Assembly: GCA_965653565.1 (NCBI GenBank)
Contig: CBFHAI010000001.1
Coordinates: 62,001 to 126,000 of the forward strand
Reading direction: 5' to 3'
Length of the DNA: 64,000 nucleotides
Origin: JALCLA01 sp965653565
GTDB lineage: Bacteria; Pseudomonadota; Gammaproteobacteria; Xanthomonadales; Xanthomonadaceae
Made by a program: the position numbers and the translations under genes
The notes under the pieces: model-generated
Database searches by the model: none
What the model was told of the DNA's origin: nothing
Seen by the model: the letters and a program-made list of their open reading frames with translations, nothing else
Shown: positions 8,538 to 16,870 of the stretch, in pieces
Position numbering within the stretch: position 1 is the first letter of the stretch
How the letters are laid out: each line of letters starts with the position of its first letter

Positions 8538-9046
8538 GTATGAGAATGCCATCGGCTGAATTCGCGCGTGCCTTGCTGCGGCAGCCGGCGGGATGGATCG
8601 CGTCGGGTTTCGGCACGGGCTTCGCGCCGTATGCGTCCGGCACCGTCGGAACGCTGGCCGCTCTGTTGCCGTGGCTCGCGTGGCGGCAATTGCCGTTGTG
8701 GCAATACGCGGTCGTTGTCGTCGTAGCGTTCGCGCTCGGCGTGTGGGCGGCGCAACGCGTCATCGACACGATCGAAATACAGGATCCATCGGTCGTGGTG
8801 TGGGACGAATTCGTCGGCCTGTGGATCGCACTCGCCGCCGCGCCGGCCGGCTGGATGTGGATGCTCGGCGGCTTCGCGCTGTTCCGCTTCTTCGACATCG
8901 TGAAACCGTGGCCGGTGAGCTGGGCCGACAATCAGGTCGAAGGCGGCTTCGGCGCGATGCTCGACGATGCGCTCGCCGGACTGTACGCCTTGATCGCGCT
9001 GCAGTTGACGGCGTGGGCGGTCGGTGTGCCGCCGTTGATTCGATGA
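8534..9046 (+). CDS. pgpA: phosphatidylglycerophosphatase A
   Basis: PgpA removes the phosphate from phosphatidylglycerophosphate in the last step of phosphatidylglycerol synthesis at the inner membrane. The 170-residue protein has the family motifs GFGTGFAPYASGTVGTL and WDEFVGLWIAL, several membrane segments, and FRFFDIVKPWP. The ATG at 8534 overlaps the thiL stop as ATGA. An upstream in-frame ATG at 8486 would run 52 bases into thiL and adds a basic, unrelated peptide. The nusB-thiL-pgpA order is conserved in gammaproteobacteria. Confidence 0.95.
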   Translation: MSMRMPSAEFARALLRQPAGWIASGFGTGFAPYASGTVGTLAALLPWLAWRQLPLWQYAVVVVVAFALGVWAAQRVIDTIEIQDPSVVVWDEFVGLWIALAAAPAGWMWMLGGFALFRFFDIVKPWPVSWADNQVEGGFGAMLDDALAGLYALIALQLTAWAVGVPPLIR

Positions 9047-9060
9047 CCTGGTCTGCCGAC

Positions 9061-9672
9061 TCAGCGCGGTCGGCCGAGTGCGTCGGCGACGTGTTCGCGC
9101 AGTACCGGTACCAGTTCTTCCTCGAACCACGGATTCACTTTCAGCCACAGCTGATTGCGCGGGCTCGGGTGCGGCAGCGGGATCGTGTCGGGCAAGTGAT
9201 CGCGGAACGCGCGCACCGTGTCGGTCAGCGTTTTTCCGCGGTTTTTGCCGAGGAAATGCAGTTGCGCGTAGTGGCCGATCAGCAGTTTCAGGCGCACGTT
9301 GGGCAGCAGCGGGAACAGCTGCGGATGCCACGTCGCCGAACATTCCGGCCGCGGCGGCAGGTCGCCCGATTCGGCCTTGCCCGGATAACAGAAACCCATC
9401 GGCACGATGGCGATGTCGGCCTCGTCGTAGAACGCTTCGCGCTCCAGGCCGAGCCAGTTGCGCAGCCGGATGCCGCTGGCATCGTTGAACGGAATGCCGG
9501 ACGCGTGCACGCGCGTGCCGGGCGCCTGGCCGACGATCAGCAAGCGCGCCGAGGTGCGTGCGCGCAGTACCGGATTCACGCCGGCCGGCAGATGCGCTTC
9601 GCACAGGCGGCAGGCGCGGATGCGGCCGAGCAGGGCGTCGAGCACGGGTGAAGTGGCAGGATGGGCGGCCAT
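9061..9672 (-). CDS. uracil-DNA glycosylase family protein
   Basis: The protein (203 residues from the ATG at 9672; an upstream ATG at 9699 is also open) carries the water-activating-type motif LLIVGQAPGTRVHASG with IPFNDASGIRLRNWLG, and a late segment IPLPHPSPRNQLWL resembling the HPSP loop of the uracil-DNA glycosylase superfamily. An N-terminal pair CRLCEAHL resembles cysteine ligands of related enzymes, but I do not see the full four-cysteine iron-sulfur set. It is probably a base-excision or deaminated-base enzyme; substrate is not evident. It is convergent with pgpA (14-base gap) and lies downstream of the flavin dehydrogenase on the same strand. Confidence 0.8.
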   Translation of the reverse strand: MAAHPATSPVLDALLGRIRACRLCEAHLPAGVNPVLRARTSARLLIVGQAPGTRVHASGIPFNDASGIRLRNWLGLEREAFYDEADIAIVPMGFCYPGKAESGDLPPRPECSATWHPQLFPLLPNVRLKLLIGHYAQLHFLGKNRGKTLTDTVRAFRDHLPDTIPLPHPSPRNQLWLKVNPWFEEELVPVLREHVADALGRPR

Positions 9673-9777
9673 GCGCGAATGGTGGCACAAGCCCGCCATC
9701 GTGCGAGAAGTGCGGCGTGGGCGGATCGCGCAATTTGCGAGCGGAACCGCGTTTTCACGCGGTTTGCGGCCGGATCG

Positions 9778-11160
9778 CTAATCGGGCAGCAGCTTGCCCG
9801 GATTGAGGATGCCGGCCGGATCGAAGCGCGATTTGATCGCGCGCATCAGGTCGAGCGTGACCGGGTCGATCGCGCGCGGCATCCAGTCGCGCTTGGCCAG
9901 GCCGATGCCGTGCTCGCCCGACAGCGTGCCGTCGAGCGACAGCACCAGATCGAACACCGCGTCGAGGCAGCGGGGTGCCGACGCGGCCTGCATCGCGTCG
10001 TTCGCGTCATACAGCAGATTGACGTGGATGTTGCCGTTGCCGGCGTGGCCGAAGCAGACGATCGGAATCGAATGCACGGCTGACAACGCTTCGACACCGG
10101 CGATGAGTTCGGGCACGCGCGACACCGGCACCACGACGTCTTCGTTGATCTTGTTCGGTGCGATCGAGCGCAACGCCGGCGACAACGCCTTGCGCGCGGC
10201 CCACAGCCGTTCGGTTTCGGCGGCGTTGCGGGCTTCGGCGAATTCGATCAGGCCTGCACCGCGCGCGGCGGTGGCGACGGCGTTGCAGGCGTCGTCGAGT
10301 GCATGCGCGCGGGCGTCGACATCGATCAGCAGCAAGGCACCCGCATCGGGCAGCATCGCGCCGCGTTCGCGCACCAAGCGCACGGCGGCGGCGTCCATGA
10401 ATTCCAGCGCGCACGGCGCCACCGGCTGCGCCATGATGCGCGCCACCGCTTCGGCCGCGCTGCGCACATCGACGTAGAGCCCGCGCAGACTGCGCCGCGC
10501 CTGCGCCAGCGGCGTGAGCTTGAGCGTGGCCTCGGTGATCAGTGCGAGCGTGCCTTCGGAGCCGACCAGCAGACGTGTGAGGTCGTAACCGGTTGCACCT
10601 TTCGTTGTCGCACTGCCGCAGCGGAAACTGCGGCCGGTGCCGTCGACGGCGCGCAAGGCGAGGATGTTGTCGCGGCAGGCGCCATATTTCACCGCGCGCG
10701 GGCCGCCGGCGTTGCACGCCAGATTGCCGGCGATCGTGCTGTACGGCGCGCTGGTGGGATCGGGCGCCCAGAAGAATCCGTGCGGCGCGAGCGCCTGCTG
10801 CAGCGTGCCGTTGAGGACGCCGGGTTCGACGATGGCGAGACGATTGGCGGCATCGATGCGCACGATGCGATCCATGCGCTCGAACGAAACCACGAGCGCG
10901 CCGGCGGCCGGCACGCTCGCGCCGGTGGTGTTGGTGCCGCGGCCGCGCGCGACGATCGGCAGTTTCGCGTCGAAGCAGACGCGCGCCAGCGCTTCGACCT
11001 GGTCGTGCGTGCGCGGCAACGCGACGGCGCCGGCATCGCCCTGTCGCTTCGAATTGTCGTAACCGTAGGCGAGGCGATCGCCGGCATCGGTGAGCAGCGC
11101 GTCGGCGCCGACCGCGTCGCGCAGTCGCGTCAGCAAGGCCGGCGACAACGGCAGCGTCAT
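9778..11160 (-). CDS. FAD-binding oxidoreductase, GlcD / D-2-hydroxyacid dehydrogenase type
   Basis: This 460-residue flavoprotein has a PCMH-type FAD domain (about residues 35-215; RGRGTNTTGASVP, AIVEPGVLNGTLQ, IAGNLACNAGGPRAVKYG) followed by the FAD-linked oxidase C-terminal domain (about 220-457), with GHAGNGNIHVNLLYD and LSGEHGIGLAKRDWM, the metal and substrate-binding signatures of D-lactate, glycolate and D-2-hydroxyglutarate dehydrogenases. It probably oxidises a D-2-hydroxy acid and passes electrons on; the exact substrate cannot be read from the sequence. It begins only four bases after the dolP stop, so it is likely the distal gene of the lpoA-yraN-dolP transcript. Confidence 0.9.
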   Translation of the reverse strand: MTLPLSPALLTRLRDAVGADALLTDAGDRLAYGYDNSKRQGDAGAVALPRTHDQVEALARVCFDAKLPIVARGRGTNTTGASVPAAGALVVSFERMDRIVRIDAANRLAIVEPGVLNGTLQQALAPHGFFWAPDPTSAPYSTIAGNLACNAGGPRAVKYGACRDNILALRAVDGTGRSFRCGSATTKGATGYDLTRLLVGSEGTLALITEATLKLTPLAQARRSLRGLYVDVRSAAEAVARIMAQPVAPCALEFMDAAAVRLVRERGAMLPDAGALLLIDVDARAHALDDACNAVATAARGAGLIEFAEARNAAETERLWAARKALSPALRSIAPNKINEDVVVPVSRVPELIAGVEALSAVHSIPIVCFGHAGNGNIHVNLLYDANDAMQAASAPRCLDAVFDLVLSLDGTLSGEHGIGLAKRDWMPRAIDPVTLDLMRAIKSRFDPAGILNPGKLLPD

Positions 11161-11164
11161 GCGT

Positions 11165-11740
11165 TCAGTCGAGGTATTCGAACACTTTCACGACGCGCGC
11201 AACGCCGCGCATCCTGCTCACGGCGTCGACCGCCGCAGCGGCTTCGGCGCGACTGACGAGGCCCATCAGGTAAACCTCGCTGCGCACCGAGGTGACATTG
11301 ATGCGCGAGGCATCGAAGTCGGGCAGATCGATGCCGATCAGCGCGGCCTTGACGCGGCTGGTGAGGGTGGAATCGGCGCTGCGTCGCCACATGCCCGGTG
11401 GTTCGCCGATCGCCAGTTCGTTGACGACGCGGCGCGCGCCCTGCAATTCCATCACCCGTTCGGCCGCGCGTTGTTTCTGCTGTTCGGTGAACACCTCGCC
11501 GATCAGCAGCACGACCCCGTTATGAGTGACCGCCTTGATGCGCGTGCCCTTGAATTTGTCGCGTTCCTGATAGATGCGATCGATCACCGCGACTTCCAGC
11601 GTCTGGTCGTCGAGCACCGTGCCCATGCTGCGGCGATCGTGCGCGGCGCCGGCGGTGGCGGCGCCGCCGACCAGCACGGCGGCGCATCCGCCGAGCAGCA
11701 AGGTGGCGAGCAGTACGGCGACAGCGAACAGGCGAATCAT
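11165..11740 (-). CDS. dolP: outer-membrane BON-domain lipoprotein DolP (YraP)
   Basis: The 191-residue protein begins with a lipoprotein signal (MIRLFAVAVLLATLLLGGC) placing the lipid-carrying cysteine at residue 19. Two BON domains follow (about 45-115 and 120-190; GVVLLIGEVFTEQQ and SEVYLMGLVSRAEA mark them), as in E. coli DolP, which sits on the inner face of the outer membrane and supports envelope integrity and septal wall remodelling. The start at 11740 overlaps the yraN stop as ATGA. Its place after lpoA and yraN is conserved in gammaproteobacteria. Confidence 0.93.
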   Translation of the reverse strand: MIRLFAVAVLLATLLLGGCAAVLVGGAATAGAAHDRRSMGTVLDDQTLEVAVIDRIYQERDKFKGTRIKAVTHNGVVLLIGEVFTEQQKQRAAERVMELQGARRVVNELAIGEPPGMWRRSADSTLTSRVKAALIGIDLPDFDASRINVTSVRSEVYLMGLVSRAEAAAAVDAVSRMRGVARVVKVFEYLD

Positions 11741-12123
11741 GCGGAGCGAACCTCGTCGAGAGTGAAAGCGTTGCGTATCCAATCGAAGCTCGGCGCTTCC
11801 GCGGCGCCCGTCACCGCAACCACATCGAAGCGGCAGGTGCGTCGCGCCAGCGCGGGCGAGGTGGCGAGATAAGCCGCCGCCGCATTCGCCATGCGTGCGC
11901 GTTTGCGCGCGTCGACCGAGGCGGCGCCGTCGCCGTGGCTGCGGCCGCGCCGGTAGCGCACTTCGACGAACACGAGCACGTCGGCGTCATCCATCACCAG
12001 ATCGAGTTCGCCGATGCGATAGCGCACATTCGCCGCGCGCAAACGCAGGCCGGCGCGCTCGAGTTCGCGCTGGGCGGCGCGTTCCCAGAAGGCTCCGTCA
12101 GGGCTGGCGATATTCGACGCCAT
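11737..12123 (-). CDS. yraN: YraN family protein (UPF0102)
   Basis: This 128-residue protein has the restriction-endonuclease-like core of the UPF0102 family: GAFWERAAQRELERAG at the N-terminus, then IGELDLVMDDADVLVFVEVRYR, with the D and E-x-R/K positions of a nuclease-like active site. Its cellular role is unknown. It overlaps lpoA by 26 bases at its start and dolP by four at its end, so all three are surely co-translated. Confidence 0.93.
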   Translation of the reverse strand: MASNIASPDGAFWERAAQRELERAGLRLRAANVRYRIGELDLVMDDADVLVFVEVRYRRGRSHGDGAASVDARKRARMANAAAAYLATSPALARRTCRFDVVAVTGAAEAPSFDWIRNAFTLDEVRSA

Positions 12124-13930
12124 CGCTGGTCAGGCCGCCATCCGGCGCCGGTTGCACGTAGCCGTTGCTGTAGCGCGCCCAGGCCGGTGCGCGCTGCACC
12201 TGGCCGAAGCCGTCGAGGCGCAGTTCGCCGGTGGCGCCGGGGATGCGCGCGTTGGGATCGGCGGCGAGTTGATCGAGCCGGCCGGCGAGCTGGAACGCAT
12301 CCATGCCGAAGGCGAACAGACGGGCGCCGGCGCCGCGCGCGGTGTCGAGATTCTCCGCCAGCGGCTGCCGCTCGGGCAGGCCCGGACGATCGGAAATCAG
12401 CCACGGCAGTTCGGTGAATTCGATGCCGTCGAGTTCGCGATCCAGCCGCGCGTTGCTGCCGCCCGCGGCGATCATCGAAGTAGCGACGATCGGCAGATCG
12501 TAGACGCCGGCGACGCGCAGCTGCGGCGCGAACAAACGCGCCTGCGCCGAGCGCGCCGCCAGGAAGATCGCGTCGGCGTCGGCCGCGGTGGACGGGGCGG
12601 CGATTTCGCTGCCGTCGCTGGTTTCCGACGTGCTGCGCGTGCCGGCGGCGTTGAGCGCCTGGCGGATCAGTGGGGCGTAGTCGGGCGCGCTTTCCGGCAA
12701 CCGCACTTCGGCCACCACCACGCCGTCGCGCGCGGTGAAATGTTCGCGGAAGGCGGCGAGCGTGCGCTGCGCGCTTTCGTCGTCGCCGGCGGCCGCGATC
12801 ACGCGCTTCCAGCCGCGCCGCAGCATGCGTTCGGCGGCCGCGATGCCTTCGTCTTCCGGCGCCAGCGCGAAGCTGACGCTGCCCGGCGGCGGCGGCGCTT
12901 CGCCGCCGCGATTGAGCGCCAGCAGCGGCGTGCTGATTGCGCCGCGTTCGAACAGCGCGGCGACGCTGTCGCGCGCCAGCGGGCCGATGACGAGATCGGC
13001 GCCCTCCGCGACGGCTTGATGATAGGCGGCCACCGCGGCGTCGGCATCCCCGCCGCTGTCGTAGAGTTTCACCGCCGGCCGCACGCGTGATTCGGCGTAG
13101 TAGGCGCTGAAGAATCCATCGCGCACCGCCGATCCGGCCGCCGCGAAACTGCCTTCCACCGGCAGCAGCAGCGCGATCTGGCGGAACGGCCGGTAGCCCG
13201 TCGCGTCCATCGGCGGACGGTTGGCATCGCCGGCACCGATCGTGGTGGTGCGATCGTACGGCCGCGGCAGCGACAGGCCGCGCGACGACAGCAGCCGCCC
13301 GGCATGCACATACAAGGGATGGCCGACCGGCAATTGCGCGCTGCGCTGATACAGCGTGTCGTCGTCGACGCGCTTGAGCAGTTGTTGCACGCGGCGCTGG
13401 TTCTCGGCCTGATCGACCGGCGCCAGCCACGGATCGAGCGCGGTGCGTTCGGTGGCGGCCGAGAAGGCGTCGCCGGTTTTTTCGAAGCCGCGCGCGCGCA
13501 GGTAATGGAAGCGCTCGCGATACGCGTCCGGCACGCTGTCGGACGGCAGGGTGAGGATGGCGAGCGCGCTGCCGGCATCGTCGGCATCGAGCGCCAGTTC
13601 GGCCTGCAGCAGACTCATGCGCAATTGCTCGTCGGCGCTGAAATAGCGTGCGTTCACGCCCTCGAGCGCCATGCGCGCCTGCGCCAGGTCGCCTTCTTCG
13701 CGCCAGGCTTCGGCGGCCCGCAGGCGGTAGTAATCGCGCGCCGATCGCTGCTCGGTGGCGGCCTGCGTGAAACTTTGCGCAGCGGCCTGGAATTCGCCTT
13801 GCGCGAACTGCTGTTCGGCCAGCGTGGCCGAGGCCGACGGACGGTCGCGCGTGGGCATCGAGCCGCAGCCGGCGAGCAGGAAAGACAGCCACAGGGCCAA
13901 CAGCAGGGTTCGCAACATGATTCGACGCAC
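12098..13930 (-). CDS. lpoA: penicillin-binding protein activator LpoA
   Basis: LpoA is an outer-membrane lipoprotein that reaches through the periplasm to activate PBP1A. The 610-residue protein has a lipobox LLAGC with the modified cysteine at residue 22, an N-terminal TPR-like helical part (about 35-250), and a C-terminal periplasmic-binding-protein-like part (about 255-605) starting near YRPFRQIALLLPVEG. An alternative start four codons in (13918) would shorten only the basic n-region. It is divergent from rsmI, with 158 bases between, as in Pseudomonas and Escherichia. Confidence 0.93.
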   Translation of the reverse strand: MRRIMLRTLLLALWLSFLLAGCGSMPTRDRPSASATLAEQQFAQGEFQAAAQSFTQAATEQRSARDYYRLRAAEAWREEGDLAQARMALEGVNARYFSADEQLRMSLLQAELALDADDAGSALAILTLPSDSVPDAYRERFHYLRARGFEKTGDAFSAATERTALDPWLAPVDQAENQRRVQQLLKRVDDDTLYQRSAQLPVGHPLYVHAGRLLSSRGLSLPRPYDRTTTIGAGDANRPPMDATGYRPFRQIALLLPVEGSFAAAGSAVRDGFFSAYYAESRVRPAVKLYDSGGDADAAVAAYHQAVAEGADLVIGPLARDSVAALFERGAISTPLLALNRGGEAPPPPGSVSFALAPEDEGIAAAERMLRRGWKRVIAAAGDDESAQRTLAAFREHFTARDGVVVAEVRLPESAPDYAPLIRQALNAAGTRSTSETSDGSEIAAPSTAADADAIFLAARSAQARLFAPQLRVAGVYDLPIVATSMIAAGGSNARLDRELDGIEFTELPWLISDRPGLPERQPLAENLDTARGAGARLFAFGMDAFQLAGRLDQLAADPNARIPGATGELRLDGFGQVQRAPAWARYSNGYVQPAPDGGLTSDGVEYRQP

Positions 13931-14051
13931 CAGGATGGATGCCTGCGATCATACTTGGGGAGCGCCGGGTGCGGGGTCGACCGCCGCGCATGGCGATGAA
14001 ATTCCGGCATGAACCTGTGCGTGTTCGACTTTCGCATGACGCCCGATCCAG

Positions 14052-14083
14052 CGCGCCCTCACTACTCACTCCTGATCCCTTTC
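14052..14083. repeat. second copy of the AGGGGTTAGGG-family repeat, just before rsmI
   Basis: GCGCCCTCACTACTCACTCC and the following bases match, with a few changes, the right arm of the repeat before thiL (GCGCCCTAACTACTAATCCC). The copy ends about six bases before the rsmI ATG. Only one arm is evident here. Confidence 0.6.
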
Positions 14084-14088
14084 CCGCC

Positions 14089-14916
14089 ATGCCCCCAGCC
14101 CGCACCGGCCGCCTGCACGTCGTCGCCACCCCGATCGGCAACCTCGAAGACCTCTCGCCGCGCGCCTTGCGCACGTTGCGCGAAGTCGCGTTGATCGCCG
14201 CCGAAGACACGCGCCACACGCAGCAACTGCTCGCCGCCAACGGCGTGCGCACCGCGATGCTGTCGCTGCACGATCACAACGAATCGCAGCAGATCGACAC
14301 CCTGCTGCAGCGTTTGCGCGCCGGCGAGGACGTGGCGCTGGTGTCGGATGCGGGCACGCCGTTGATCAGCGATCCCGGCTATCGGCTGGTGCGCGCGGTG
14401 CGCGAAGCCGGCATCGACGTGAGCCCGGTGCCCGGCGCGTGCGCCGCGATCGCGGCGCTGTCGGTGGCCGGCATCGCGAGCGACCGTTTCGCCTTCGAAG
14501 GCTTCCTGCCGCCGAAATCATCGGCGCGGCGCGAACGGCTGCAAGCACTGTCGAACGAGTCGCGCACGCTGGTGTTCTACGAATCGTCGCACCGCATCGA
14601 CGAAGCGCTGGCCGACCTCGCCGCGGTGCTCGGCGACGAACGGCGCGCCGCCGTGGCGCGCGAACTGACCAAGCGCTTCGAGACCGTGCTCGACGGCACG
14701 CTGGCGACACTGCGCGATCGCGTGGCGAACGATGCCGACCAGCGACGCGGGGAATTCGTGGTGATCGTCGAAGGCGCGCCCGAAGACGCCGATGTGGCGT
14801 TGAGCGAAGGGCGGCGGTTGTATGCGCTGTTGGCCGCGCATTTGCCGCCGTCGCAGGCGGCGCGGGTGGCGGCGGAATTCACGGGGGCTTCGCGGAAGGC
14901 GCTTTACGGAGGGTGA
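14089..14916 (+). CDS. rsmI: 16S rRNA 2'-O-ribose C1402 methyltransferase RsmI
   Basis: RsmI methylates the 2'-hydroxyl of C1402 in 16S rRNA. The 275-residue tetrapyrrole-methylase-fold protein shows VVATPIGNLEDLSPRAL, LIAAEDTRHTQQLL, VALVSDAGTPLISDPG (SAM binding) and FYESSHRIDEAL. The ATG at 14089 is chosen because it places the conserved ATPIGNL motif near the N-terminus; the open frame begins at 13939 but that stretch is unrelated and contains a repeat. It is divergent from lpoA and followed by rnpB, a conserved order. Confidence 0.96.
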   Translation: MPPARTGRLHVVATPIGNLEDLSPRALRTLREVALIAAEDTRHTQQLLAANGVRTAMLSLHDHNESQQIDTLLQRLRAGEDVALVSDAGTPLISDPGYRLVRAVREAGIDVSPVPGACAAIAALSVAGIASDRFAFEGFLPPKSSARRERLQALSNESRTLVFYESSHRIDEALADLAAVLGDERRAAVARELTKRFETVLDGTLATLRDRVANDADQRRGEFVVIVEGAPEDADVALSEGRRLYALLAAHLPPSQAARVAAEFTGASRKALYGG

Positions 14917-14969
14917 GGCGTTGCGGGGAGGGATCGCTTCGCGCGGCGGGGCGGGATCGCGACGCGCGG

Positions 14970-15120
14970 GGAGTCGGGAATCGGGAATCGGGAGAAGAGC
15001 AGGGCTCGCAGCTTGCCGGCGTTTCTCCCGCCTCCCCATTCCCGATTCCCGCATCGCTATCCAGAAAAAGCGTCGCAGTTCGCCGGATTTTCTCCCGATT
15101 CCCGCCTCCCGATTCCCGCG
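14970..15120. repeat. cluster of GGGAATCGGGAG repeats between rsmI and rnpB
   Basis: GTCGGGAATCGGGAATCGGGAG at 14973-14994 (a tandem double copy) is followed by inverted copies near 15033-15051 and 15091-15119 (TCCCGATTCCCG words, the last also doubled). With both orientations present the segment can form long hairpins. The cluster ends about 60 bases before rnpB. No gene is seen in 14917-15180. Confidence 0.75.
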
Positions 15121-15180
15121 ACGCTTCGAAGCAAGCGCCCGCTCAGGCCCGATTCCCCGCAATCCCGTAGAATGCCGGGC

Positions 15181-15530
15181 TGCGGAGTCGGCCAGACAGT
15201 CGCGTCGCTCGCAAGAGTGCCGAGGAAAGTCCGGGCTCCATAGGGCACGGTGCCAGATAACGCCTGGGCGGCGCGAGCCGACGGAAAGTGCAACAGAAAG
15301 ATACCGCCGATGGCCCGCAAGGGATCAGGCAAGGGTGAAATGGTGCGGTAAGAGCGCACCGCGAGTCCGGTAACGGACCGGCACGGCAAACCCCACCGGG
15401 AGCAAGACCAAATAGGGACCTCATGGCGCGGCCCGCGTCGGGTCCGGGTAGGTTGCTTGAGGCGCGCAGTGATGCGTCGTCCAGAGGAATGACTGTCCAC
15501 GACAGAACCCGGCTTATCGGCCGGCTCCGC
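15181..15530 (+). ncRNA. rnpB: RNase P RNA (class A)
   Basis: This is the catalytic RNA that trims the 5' ends of tRNA precursors. The conserved P4 5' half GAGGAAAGTCCGGGCTCC lies at 15222-15239, and the 3' signature ACAGAACCCGGCTTATC at about 15502-15517. The ends pair (GCGGAGTCGGCC at the start with GGCCGGCTCCGC at the end, one G-U). Internal marks of the bacterial A-type are present (GGTAAGAGCGCACCG, AAACCCCACCGGGAGCAAGACCAAATAGG). Ends are set by the terminal helix and may be off by a few bases. Confidence 0.97.
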
Positions 15531-15540
15531 TTCTTTTTTC
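15517..15540 (+). terminator. intrinsic terminator of rnpB
   Basis: The terminal GC-rich helix strand of RNase P RNA runs straight into TTCTTTTTTC, giving a U-rich tail after the last paired base. Confidence 0.6.
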
Positions 15541-15754
15541 TTCGCTTGGCAACTCCACTGGATTCGAACTCTTCAATTTTCTTGGAGGTTCGAACCCTTG
15601 GCGAACTGAACTGCGGATATCACTCGCGCGCCGAACTCTTCGAAAGTCTCCAAGTGTTGAACTGACGAAGCCGCACGCTCGCAAGCCATCGACTACATCG
15701 CCGACGGTGAGTGGCGCTCAAGACGCGCAAGTCGATCCACGATGTGCTGGAAAA
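15541..15754. other. lower-GC gap after rnpB, no gene seen
   Basis: This stretch is visibly less GC-rich than its surroundings in the first 120 bases and repeats the word GAACTCTTC (about 15568 and 15633) and GAAC-rich neighbours. GGTTCGAACCC at about 15587 looks like a tRNA T-loop but no cloverleaf surrounds it. No supported reading frame was found. Confidence 0.4.
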
Positions 15755-16654
15755 CTACGACTCGCGAGCAGGCGCCGCCATAGTCGCAAGCGCCACGCCC
15801 GCCAGTACCGCGACGCCGCCCACGAGCGTGCGCGCGTCGATTCTCTCGCCGAGCATCACCATCGCGGCAGCGACACCGACCACCGGCAGCAGATTGAGAT
15901 AAGTCGAAGCCTGCGCGGCGCCGAGCACGCGCAGCGACGCGCTGTACATCAAGTAGCCGAGCGCGCTCGCCACCACGCCCAGATACACGACGGCCGCGAA
16001 ACCTGTCGCCGTGAGCGACATCCGCGCGCCGAGCGCGAATTCGACGACGACCGCGGGCGTCAGCAACACCACGCCGGCCACCGAAGTCGCCACGGTGACC
16101 ACCAGCGGATCCAGATGCGCGCAGCGCTTGGCAAGGATCGTATACACCGCCCACGCAGCGACGGCGGCCACGATCAGCGCGTTGCCCAACATCGGATCGG
16201 GCGCATGCGCGCCAGCGGTCCGGCCCGACACGATCAGCAACACGCCCGCGACCGAAAGCACGACGCCCGCGATGGCCGCCGGCGTGAACCGCTCACGCAA
16301 CCACACCGCCGCCAACACCAGCGTCAGCGCGGGTGTCGCACTCATGATCAACGCCGCATGCGTCGCCGAGGTATACAACAGCCCGACGTTGTATCCGAGG
16401 TAATACAAAGCGATGCCGGTGAGCCCGAGACCAAACGCCGGGCCCAACGCAATCGCTGACGCACCAGCGCGACGGCGCGCCCGGTACACAGGCCACAGCA
16501 ACAACGCCGCGATCGCGAAGCGAAGCCACGCCAGCAGCAACGGTGGTACTTCCGACACGGCCGCCTTCGAGACCGGCACGCTCGCGCCCCAGACCACCAT
16601 CACGGTGACGAGCGTCAAGCTCGCGCCGGCACGCGACGCCAGGAATCCGCTCAT
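15755..16654 (-). CDS. EamA-family (DMT superfamily) transporter
   Basis: This 299-residue integral membrane protein has ten predicted membrane segments arranged as two EamA repeats (about residues 8-140 and 155-293). Typical features are VVWGASVPVSKAAV early on, WLRFAIAALLLWPVYR, a mid-protein ALIMSATPALTLVLAAVWLRE and a C-terminal LLPVVGVAAAMVMLGE, matching RhaT/YdcZ-like metabolite exporters. The substrate cannot be inferred. The ATG at 16654 has a good GGGAAGGTGG ribosome site; an upstream ATG at 16711 lacks one. It is an isolated gene in the accessory gap between rnpB and mraZ. Confidence 0.88.
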   Translation of the reverse strand: MSGFLASRAGASLTLVTVMVVWGASVPVSKAAVSEVPPLLLAWLRFAIAALLLWPVYRARRRAGASAIALGPAFGLGLTGIALYYLGYNVGLLYTSATHAALIMSATPALTLVLAAVWLRERFTPAAIAGVVLSVAGVLLIVSGRTAGAHAPDPMLGNALIVAAVAAWAVYTILAKRCAHLDPLVVTVATSVAGVVLLTPAVVVEFALGARMSLTATGFAAVVYLGVVASALGYLMYSASLRVLGAAQASTYLNLLPVVGVAAAMVMLGERIDARTLVGGVAVLAGVALATMAAPARES

Positions 16655-16870
16655 CGCGCCACCTTCCCAATCGGTAAAAATACGATGGTAACCACATCGG
16701 AAATCGCGCATGGCCAGACTCGTGTTCGGATGAACCGTGCCTCGATGGTTACGAAATGGGTGGCTTTCGCGCGCTGCAGTCCGGGGCCAAAAGACACGGC
16801 GATCGACAAGACCCGGAAGCTTTGACGCGCAAACTTGAGAACTCGAGCGTTGGGCCGTGGCCAGGTTGGG

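Noticed and set aside
15560..15600. GGTTCGAACCC resembling a tRNA T-loop
   Set aside because: No acceptor stem, D-loop or anticodon stem can be drawn around it on either strand.
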